A DNA stretch of 5,173 nucleotides from Candidatus Curtissbacteria bacterium RIFCSPLOWO2_01_FULL_37_9. GTDB lineage: Bacteria; Patescibacteriota; Microgenomatia; Curtissbacterales; GWA2-41-24. Position numbers and translations under genes: made by a program. Below are positions 1 to 3,833 of this stretch, piece after piece. The DNA is taken from assembly GCA_001776425.1 (NCBI GenBank), contig MFBN01000038.1:685-5857 (forward strand), written 5' to 3'. The stretch's first letter is position 1. The number at the start of each line of letters is the position of its first letter. A model generated the notes under the pieces. It did no database searches. It was given only the letters and a program-made list of their open reading frames with translations, and was not told the DNA's origin.

Positions 1-10
1 TGAAGAGATA

Positions 11-50
11 TTAGGGTAGATTAGGGTTGATTAAGGTTAATCAGGGTTTA
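11..50 (+). repeat. Degenerate 10-bp tandem repeat array, left flank of the S23-like gene
   Basis: Four consecutive 10-bp units read TTAGGGTAGA, TTAGGGTTGA, TTAAGGTTAA and TCAGGGTTTA, with the G-run recurring every 10 bp. The array runs directly into the start codon of the next gene. Its last AGGG (43-46) lies 6 nt from the second ATG (53), so the repeat may also serve as the ribosome binding site. The units resemble telomere repeats by chance only. The array is matched by inverted units on the other side of the gene. Confidence 0.8.
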
Positions 51-436
51 TGATGGAGAATAATGTGGAGAAGATTGGTTATAAAAAACTAATTGTTTGG
101 CAAAATGCCTATAAACTTAGAAGATTAATCTATGAAATAACCAAAAGATTTCCTGCTTCTGAGTTAAGGCGAGTTTCACAAATGCGTGATGCCGCAAGAA
201 GTGTTAAGCAAAATATTCAGGAAGGTTACGGCAGGACACTTGGGCAATATATTAATTATTTAGAAATTTCGAAGGGATCGCTTAAAGAATTGTCTGGTGA
301 TATTGAAGATTGTTTTGACGACGGTTTAATTAAAGAAGATGAATTTAAAAAACTAGATGAACTTTGCGGTAAAACAGACTATTTGTTTATGCGGTTAATT
401 CAGTCACTTAGACGAAAGAAGCAAACAAACGCTTGA
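50..436 (+). CDS. Four-helix-bundle protein of the S23 / 23S rRNA intervening-sequence family
   Basis: This 128-residue protein has the family length and its key segments. A 'KLIVWQNAYKLRRLIYEIT' helix lies at about residues 14-32, followed by FPASE, the 'RDAARSVKQNIQEGYGR' helix at about 46-62, and 'EISKGSLKEL' at about 72-81. It has no signal peptide or membrane segment. Family members were first found encoded inside intervening sequences of bacterial 23S rRNA, and the fold is shared with Avd of diversity-generating retroelements. The role is unknown, though nucleic-acid binding through the basic surface is suspected. Here the gene is free-standing, with no rRNA nearby. ATG at 50 and 53 are adjacent, and spacing from AGGG favours the second. 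It is bracketed by opposed 10-bp repeat arrays. Family membership is clear; function is not. Confidence 0.9.
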   Translation: MMENNVEKIGYKKLIVWQNAYKLRRLIYEITKRFPASELRRVSQMRDAARSVKQNIQEGYGRTLGQYINYLEISKGSLKELSGDIEDCFDDGLIKEDEFKKLDELCGKTDYLFMRLIQSLRRKKQTNA

Positions 437-476
437 TCACCCTTTATTTCCCTTCATTAACCTTTATTACCCGTGA
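437..476 (-). repeat. Inverted 10-bp repeat array, right flank of the S23-like gene
   Basis: On the minus strand this stretch has G-runs every 10 bp, in units of roughly TCACGGGTAA, TAAAGGTTAA, TGAAGGGAAA and TAAAGGGTGA. It begins immediately after the stop codon of the four-helix-bundle gene. It has the same period and core as the array at 11-50 but the opposite orientation. The best single match is TAAAGGTTAA against TTAAGGTTAA of the left array (9 of 10). Confidence 0.7.
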
Positions 477-480
477 TACA

Positions 481-532
481 TATGGGGTTTAGCTACAGTT
501 TTGTTTTAGAAGAAAAGGTTGATCAGGGTTGA
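481..532 (+). repeat. Further + orientation 10-bp units beyond the right array
   Basis: AAAAGGTTGA and TCAGGGTTGA at 513-532 are two consecutive units in the same orientation as the left array. TATGGGGTTT at 481-490 is a weaker one. AAAGGTT at 514-520 can pair with AACCTTT at 459-465, giving a local hairpin with the inverted array. Between and around them nothing else is recognisable. Confidence 0.5.
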
Positions 533-549
533 AAAGTGAGAAGCCCAAG

Positions 550-578
550 TTGACAAGATAAACACCCGTTGTTATATT
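550..578 (+). promoter_or_regulatory. Sigma70-type promoter of the first AbiE-like pair
   Basis: TTGACA at 550-555 matches the -35 consensus exactly. TATATT at 573-578 is a good -10, and the spacer is exactly 17 bp. Transcription would begin near 585, about 26 nt before the ATG at 611. It lies outside the repeat arrays, so the first AbiE-like module appears to carry its own promoter. Confidence 0.75.
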
Positions 579-579
579 G

Positions 580-594
580 TGAATAGCTATTTCA
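580..594 (+). promoter_or_regulatory. Palindrome at the predicted transcription start, possible operator
   Basis: AATAGCTATT at 582-591 is a perfect 10-bp palindrome. It extends imperfectly to TGAA at 580-583 against TTCA at 591-594. It sits between the -10 and the start codon, where a repressor would block initiation. AbiEi antitoxins are known to autoregulate by binding inverted repeats at their own promoter, so this is a natural candidate site. Short palindromes also occur by chance in A+T-rich DNA. Confidence 0.4.
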
Positions 595-610
595 GAAAAC
601 TACCTAAATC

Positions 611-1204
611 ATGCGTAAACTGAATTTGCTTTTTGTGGAAAATACCTTAAGAGAAAAAGGGATAAGAATCTTTACTCTCCTGGAATTTGAAAGAATTTTT
701 GGCGTTTCCAAGACAGCTTCCAAAAAATTCCTGGAAAATTACACAAAAAAAAGTTTTTTTGGCCGTCCCCGCCAAAGCTTTTATGTTACCAATTTTGATC
801 CGCCGGGAAGTTTTTTGATTGCCAACAAAATCTATTGGCCATCTTACATTTCTTTTGAGACAGCTCTATCTTTCTACCATATTATTGCCGAGACGGTATC
901 AGCCGTTACTTCAGCAACACCTCGCGCCAGCCGGGAATTTCGCTTTGGGGAACAAGTTTTTATTTATTCAACAATTAAAAAGGATATTTACAGTTTTTAT
1001 ACTCCAACTATGATTTTGAATGAAACGATTCTAATAGCTGAAAGAGAGAAGGCTTTGGCAGATTTCTTGTACTTTGTCGCCATGGGGAAGAAGAACATTC
1101 CTGATCGGTTTGATCTTTCAAAGATTAATAAAAAATTACTTTTGAAGTATATTGCTTATTATAATTTCCGTCCCCTGGAAAGGCTGGTAAAAAATGTTAT
1201 CTGA
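611..1204 (+). CDS. AbiEi-like antitoxin / transcriptional regulator (type IV toxin-antitoxin)
   Basis: This 197-residue protein has the AbiEi layout. An N-terminal winged-helix segment lies at about 20-60 (FTLLEFERIFGVS followed by TASKKFLENY). The central domain has the family signature PSYISFETALSFY at 77-89 and VTSAT at 99-103, and EREKALADFLYF lies at 144-155. In characterised AbiE systems the HTH domain represses the operon and the C-terminal domain counteracts the nucleotidyltransferase toxin without a stable complex. The gene overlaps the NTase gene by 11 nt in a different frame, indicating coupled translation. No clear Shine-Dalgarno precedes ATG 611, which I keep because it fits the promoter and gives a full-length HTH. 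Family confidence is high; neutralising activity is inferred from the partner gene. Confidence 0.85.
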   Translation: MRKLNLLFVENTLREKGIRIFTLLEFERIFGVSKTASKKFLENYTKKSFFGRPRQSFYVTNFDPPGSFLIANKIYWPSYISFETALSFYHIIAETVSAVTSATPRASREFRFGEQVFIYSTIKKDIYSFYTPTMILNETILIAEREKALADFLYFVAMGKKNIPDRFDLSKINKKLLLKYIAYYNFRPLERLVKNVI

Positions 1205-1916
1205 AAAGATCATTATAGAGCTTTCTGGGAAATGGCAGACGACTGAAGTTAATATTGCTCGGGAATATCTACAGCACCTTTTTTTACGAAGCTTTTATAA
1301 ATTTGAGGAATCAAAGAAAATTCTTTTTAAAGGGGGAACAGCTTTAAGAATTGTTTATGGGAGTCCGAGATTTTCTGAAGACCTAGATTTTTCCGCACAA
1401 ACAAGAAGTTATTTGCCAATTGAGAAATTAATTGAGGAAACCTTGATAGACTTGTCGCTTGTGGAAAAAGTTGAACTTGAGGAAGCGAAAACAACCACAG
1501 GCGGATATTTAGCCCGAATTTTAGGCAAGATCGGTGGGTTATCAGTCAAAATACAGATTGAGATTTCACAAAGAAACGGGCGGATAATTGAGCCCGATTC
1601 ATTTCTTGTCACAAACCCGTTTTTGCCGGAATATCTTATTTTGACTTTACCGAGAAATCTTTTAATCGCAGAAAAAATTCAAGCCTGTTTAACACGCAAA
1701 AAGAGTCGAGATTTTTTTGACATTTATTTTTTCGCCAGAAAAGGAATGCTTAGTGAATTCTTGAAAGATTACCAAAAGCCACTTTTAGCTAGTCTTAACC
1801 ATCTGGATTCAGCCTTAGTATTAAAGGACCTTAAGCCTCTCTTGCCAACAAGTCATCAAATATTAGTACGATCTTTAAAAGAAAATTTGAAACAGGAGTT
1901 GGAAAAATTTAAATAA
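1194..1916 (+). CDS. AbiEii/AbiGii-family nucleotidyltransferase toxin
   Basis: This 240-residue protein carries the hallmark nucleotidyltransferase motif: GGTALR at 47-52, then RFSEDLDFS at 59-67 with the metal-binding pair D63 and D65. E123 in KIQIEIS is a plausible third carboxylate. The later motif has AEK at 159-161 and RDFFDIYF at 172-179, matching the conserved Lys and RDxxD of the family. AbiEii proteins are GTP-binding nucleotidyltransferases that arrest growth, and relatives act on tRNA 3' ends. The substrate here cannot be read from sequence. GGAAAGG at 1177-1183 sits 10 nt before the ATG, inside the end of the antitoxin gene. All motif residues are intact, so an active enzyme is expected. 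No membrane segment is present. Confidence 0.9.
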   Translation: MLSEKIIIELSGKWQTTEVNIAREYLQHLFLRSFYKFEESKKILFKGGTALRIVYGSPRFSEDLDFSAQTRSYLPIEKLIEETLIDLSLVEKVELEEAKTTTGGYLARILGKIGGLSVKIQIEISQRNGRIIEPDSFLVTNPFLPEYLILTLPRNLLIAEKIQACLTRKKSRDFFDIYFFARKGMLSEFLKDYQKPLLASLNHLDSALVLKDLKPLLPTSHQILVRSLKENLKQELEKFK

Positions 1917-1942
1917 TATCAGGCGGGGTACCTTGAGATCCA

Positions 1943-1971
1943 TTGACAAATTGACTCATTTCGAATATTAT
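1943..1971 (+). promoter_or_regulatory. Sigma70-type promoter of the second HTH/NTase pair
   Basis: TTGACA at 1943-1948 and TATTAT at 1966-1971 are separated by exactly 17 bp. The predicted start is near 1978, only about 14 nt before the ATG at 1992. The candidate ribosome binding site GAGG (1978-1981) would then lie at the very 5' end of the message. The promoter fills the 75-bp gap after the first module, implying that the second module is transcribed separately. Confidence 0.75.
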
Positions 1972-1976
1972 CGAAA
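1959..1976 (+). promoter_or_regulatory. Inverted repeat across the -10 box, probable operator
   Basis: TTTCGA at 1959-1964 and TCGAAA at 1971-1976 are perfect 6-bp arms around a 6-bp centre. The -10 hexamer lies over the centre and the first base of the right arm. A dimeric winged-helix protein bound here would occlude RNA polymerase. The HTH protein encoded immediately downstream is the obvious candidate, by analogy with autoregulating antitoxins. Confidence 0.5.
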
Positions 1977-1991
1977 AGAGGCGAGAATCTT

Positions 1992-2633
1992 ATGCTTAAA
2001 ATCGAAATCATTTGGCGCGAATTACTCTATCAAACGATTGAAAAAAGAAGCTTAATTGCCAACAACGCGATTCGTTATTTTACCCAAAAAGACATTGCCT
2101 CAAAATTTGGCTTTTCCACAAGTACAGTATTCCAGGCTTTGAAAGTTCCCAGAAAAATGGGGGCGGTTAGAGTCAGCGGCCGAAATTTTACTTTAGAGGA
2201 TGCGGAAAAACTACTGTATCACTGGGCCAGTTTTAGAAATCTCCAAAAAGACGTAATGCTTTCAGCTTTTGTGAATTTGCCGGTACTGGAAATCGAGGCC
2301 AGAATGCCGCCGGAAATTGTATTTGGCGGGTTTAGCGCCGCCAAGGAAATTCTTGGGGAAAATGTGCCTGCCGACTATGACAAAGTATACGTATATGCGG
2401 AAAAAATAAATGAAATCAGAAAAAGGTTTGAGATTGGCAAAGGCCCGTCTGTATTGCAGGCGAGGCAGGGGAGAGCAAACCTTACTGTTTTGAAAGCTGA
2501 TAAATTTTTAGCTTCCTACGGGCAAATTACAACTGTTGCCCAGACTTTCGTTGACCTTTGGAATCTTCCGTATTGGTATGCTAAGGAATATACTCGAAAC
2601 TTAAAGGAAAAATTAAATGGATTATTATCATAA
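1992..2633 (+). CDS. Winged-helix protein, putative antitoxin/regulator of an NTase pair
   Basis: This 213-residue protein has a clear HTH at about 30-60: FTQKDIASKFGFS, turn, then STVFQALKVPRKMGAV, followed by the short wing RVSGRNFTL. The C-terminal part (about 95-170) contains PPEIVFGGFSAAKEILG and a segment YDKVYVYAE. This is reminiscent of the 'visible allele/sA-K' domain order of AbiEi-like proteins, but it is too divergent from the first antitoxin for me to assign the same family. Its position before an NTase gene, with a 17-nt overlap, mirrors the AbiEi-AbiEii arrangement. Autorepression and toxin control are therefore the likely role, as an inference from context. There is no signal peptide or membrane segment. 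The start at 1992 leaves a very short leader. Confidence 0.7.
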   Translation: MLKIEIIWRELLYQTIEKRSLIANNAIRYFTQKDIASKFGFSTSTVFQALKVPRKMGAVRVSGRNFTLEDAEKLLYHWASFRNLQKDVMLSAFVNLPVLEIEARMPPEIVFGGFSAAKEILGENVPADYDKVYVYAEKINEIRKRFEIGKGPSVLQARQGRANLTVLKADKFLASYGQITTVAQTFVDLWNLPYWYAKEYTRNLKEKLNGLLS

Positions 2634-3222
2634 TTTAATTACCGATAAAAGCTGGAAACTGCTTTTGAATTTACGCAAAAAATACCGATTTATTTTAATC
2701 GGCGGCTGGGCGGTTTTTTTATACACTAAGGCCTTAAAATCCAAAGATATAGACTTAGTAATTGAGCATAGCGAACTCGATAAACTCAAAGGTGCATTTG
2801 ATGTTACCAAAAACGACAGGCTTAAAAAATATGAAGCCAAAACAGCCGGACTGGATATAGACATTTACATTCCATATTTTTCTGACCCGGGACTGCCGGC
2901 AGAGGAGTTAAAAAAATATGCAATAAACTATGAAGGTTTTAATGTACCCAAGAAGGAGATTTTGGCAATATTGAAGCAGAAAGCATTGATTAAGCGAGCA
3001 GGTACCGTTAAAGGGAGAAAAGACCTGATTGATCTTTTTAGTCTTTTTACAATGCCGGATTTTGACTGGAAAAAATATATGCAGGTGATAAACCAGTATA
3101 ATCTTGAAGCTGATTTAAAAACTGCCAAAGAAATACTTAGCCGGACAACGGTACTTGAAGAGTTAGATATAAACGTTCACAAGATGGCAAAGCTAAAGAA
3201 AAAGATTCTCTCTTGGCTTTGA
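2617..3222 (+). CDS. Nucleotidyltransferase-fold protein, putative toxin of the second pair
   Basis: This 201-residue protein has a minimal nucleotidyltransferase signature. GGWAVFLY lies at 29-36, followed by KSKDIDLV at 41-48 with D44 and D46. A third acidic strand LDIDIYI at 79-85 gives D82 (or D80). A later helix with K122 and RKDLIDLF at 134-141 parallels the Lys and RDxxD motif of AbiEii-type enzymes. The catalytic residues look intact. It is shorter than the first NTase and differs from it outside the motifs. AAGGA at 2604-2608 is 8 nt before the ATG and inside the preceding gene, so translation is coupled. It probably transfers a nucleotide to RNA or protein as the toxin of a type IV-like system. 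An antibiotic-type nucleotidyltransferase is a less likely alternative, given the linked HTH gene. Confidence 0.75.
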   Translation: MDYYHNLITDKSWKLLLNLRKKYRFILIGGWAVFLYTKALKSKDIDLVIEHSELDKLKGAFDVTKNDRLKKYEAKTAGLDIDIYIPYFSDPGLPAEELKKYAINYEGFNVPKKEILAILKQKALIKRAGTVKGRKDLIDLFSLFTMPDFDWKKYMQVINQYNLEADLKTAKEILSRTTVLEELDINVHKMAKLKKKILSWL

Positions 3223-3231
3223 TTTTGTAAT

Positions 3232-3260
3232 TTTGTGGTTTGTGGTTTTCTGGTGGTTTG
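3232..3260 (+). repeat. GT-rich degenerate repeat after the second NTase gene
   Basis: The stretch consists of imperfect copies of TTTGTGGT, with TGGTGGTTT at its end. It lies 10 nt past the stop codon of the NTase gene. No open frame or motif is evident. It may be a decayed array like the other short repeats in the window, or simple low-complexity sequence. Confidence 0.4.
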
Positions 3261-3267
3261 CGTATTC

Positions 3268-3287
3268 TTTTGTCCTTGAGGACAAAA
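3268..3287. other. Perfect 8-bp hairpin with TTGA loop
   Basis: TTTTGTCC and GGACAAAA form a perfect 8-bp stem around TTGA, 45 nt after the NTase stop codon. The outer pairs are T-A and no T-run follows on either strand, so it is a poor intrinsic terminator. It borders the left edge of the ATGCGAAT array and could mark the end of that element. Confidence 0.5.
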
Positions 3288-3379
3288 ATGCGAATTGAAA
3301 CCGAATTTAAATTATGCGAATTTATGCGAATACTTAGAATGCGAATATAATGCTAATGACAATTGTGCTAATGTATGCA
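3288..3379 (+). repeat. ATGCGAAT repeat array, left flank of the GxxExxY gene
   Basis: Exact ATGCGAAT copies start at 3288, 3314, 3324 and 3339. Variants follow at 3350 (ATGCTAAT) and 3365 (GTGCTAAT), and a CGAAT half-copy lies at 3302. The CGAAT-like cores are spaced 11, 15, 10, 15, 11 and 15 bp apart, so the array is a degenerate tandem repeat of about 26 bp carrying two cores per unit. A TATAAT hexamer at 3346-3351 lies inside it and could act as a -10 box, though I see no convincing -35. Confidence 0.75.
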
Positions 3380-3393
3380 AAGTAGGCAAGAAC

Positions 3394-3781
3394 ATGACAG
3401 AGCTAGTTTACAAAGACTTAAGTTATAAAATTATTGGGATACTTTTTTAAAGTTCACTCTAAGCTTGGTGGTAAATACCAAGAAAAGTACTACCAAAGGG
3501 CAGTTGAAATAGCCTTAAAAGAGGCTGATTTGTCTTATAAGAAAGAAATTGCAGTTGATTTAAGTTTTAATGACGTTAAAATTGGTAAATATTTGCTGGA
3601 TTTTTTAATTGAGAATAAAGTAGTTTTGGAACTTAAGGCCATACCTCGATTTAACCGTCAAGATTTTAGACAAGTCATGGCGTATCTTAAGGCGAAGGAC
3701 TTGAAGCTCGGGGTCTTAGCAAATTTTAGAGGAGACAAAGTAATGTATAAGCGGGTTCTGAATAGCGAAGTGAAGATCTGA
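3394..3781 (+). CDS. GxxExxY protein (PD-(D/E)XK nuclease-like), split by a +1 frameshift
   Basis: An ATG at 3394 opens a frame encoding TELVYKDLSYKIIGILF, the usual N-terminus of this family, but it stops at TAA 3448. Omitting one T of the six at 3443-3448 continues into KVHSKLGG and a further 110 codons. The restored protein is 128 residues, the normal family length. Restored residues D69, E79 and K81 (in LLDF and LELKA) form the D...ExK pattern of PD-(D/E)XK nuclease folds. In the namesake motif E30 and Y33 are kept but the Gly is Lys27. The junction reads CTT TTT TAA A. The gene could be freshly inactivated, mis-sequenced in the T-run, or recoded by a +1 shift at the stop. The rest of the frame shows no decay. 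A TTG start at 3434 would cut off the conserved first helix. Cellular role unknown. Confidence 0.75.
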
Positions 3782-3787
3782 TGTGCA

Positions 3788-3833
3788 ATATTCGCATCTA
3801 TTCTCAGTATTTACATTTATAGTTTATTCGCAT
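3788..3833 (-). repeat. Inverted ATGCGAAT copies, right flank of the GxxExxY gene
   Basis: ATTCGCAT, the reverse complement of the upstream repeat, occurs at 3790-3797 and 3826-3833. The 10-mer ATATTCGCAT at 3788-3797 is perfectly complementary to ATGCGAATAT at 3339-3348. The following CTATTCTCAGTA complements the upstream TACTTAGA region with a small insertion. The second copy ends on the first two bases of the hydrolase start codon. Confidence 0.7.

Noticed and set aside
11..50. TTAGGG units as a telomere or chromosome end
   Set aside because: The period is 10, not 6; the array is only four units long, degenerate, and abuts a bacterial-type coding sequence. Similarity to telomere repeats is coincidental.
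50..436. Avd protein of a diversity-generating retroelement
   Set aside because: The fold is shared, but no reverse transcriptase, variable repeat or template repeat is present, and the sequence fits the S23/IVP group better.
434..436. UGA recoding (code 25) as in Gracilibacteria/SR1
   Set aside because: TGA is the terminal stop of at least four full-length genes and none has in-frame TGA inside.
819..1013. Second-frame open frame inside the AbiEi-like gene
   Set aside because: It lies wholly within a recognised gene and has no motif or ribosome binding site; the same holds for minus-strand frames at 1409-1612, 2628-2864 and 2928-3128.
3268..3287. Intrinsic terminator of the second NTase operon
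   Set aside because: The stem is strong enough, but neither strand has a T-run after it and the outer stem is only A-T pairs.
3288..3379. CRISPR array
   Set aside because: Repeats are 8 bp with gaps of only a few bases, degenerate, and there are no unique spacers of 25-40 bp or cas genes.
3434..3781. GxxExxY gene starting at TTG 3434
   Set aside because: This would remove the conserved first segment (VYKDLSYKIIG), which is intact in the neighbouring frame from ATG 3394; a frameshift explains the data better.
3818..3823. TATAGT as a -10 box for the hydrolase gene
   Set aside because: No acceptable -35 hexamer lies 16-18 bp upstream, and the stretch is A+T-rich enough to give such hexamers by chance.
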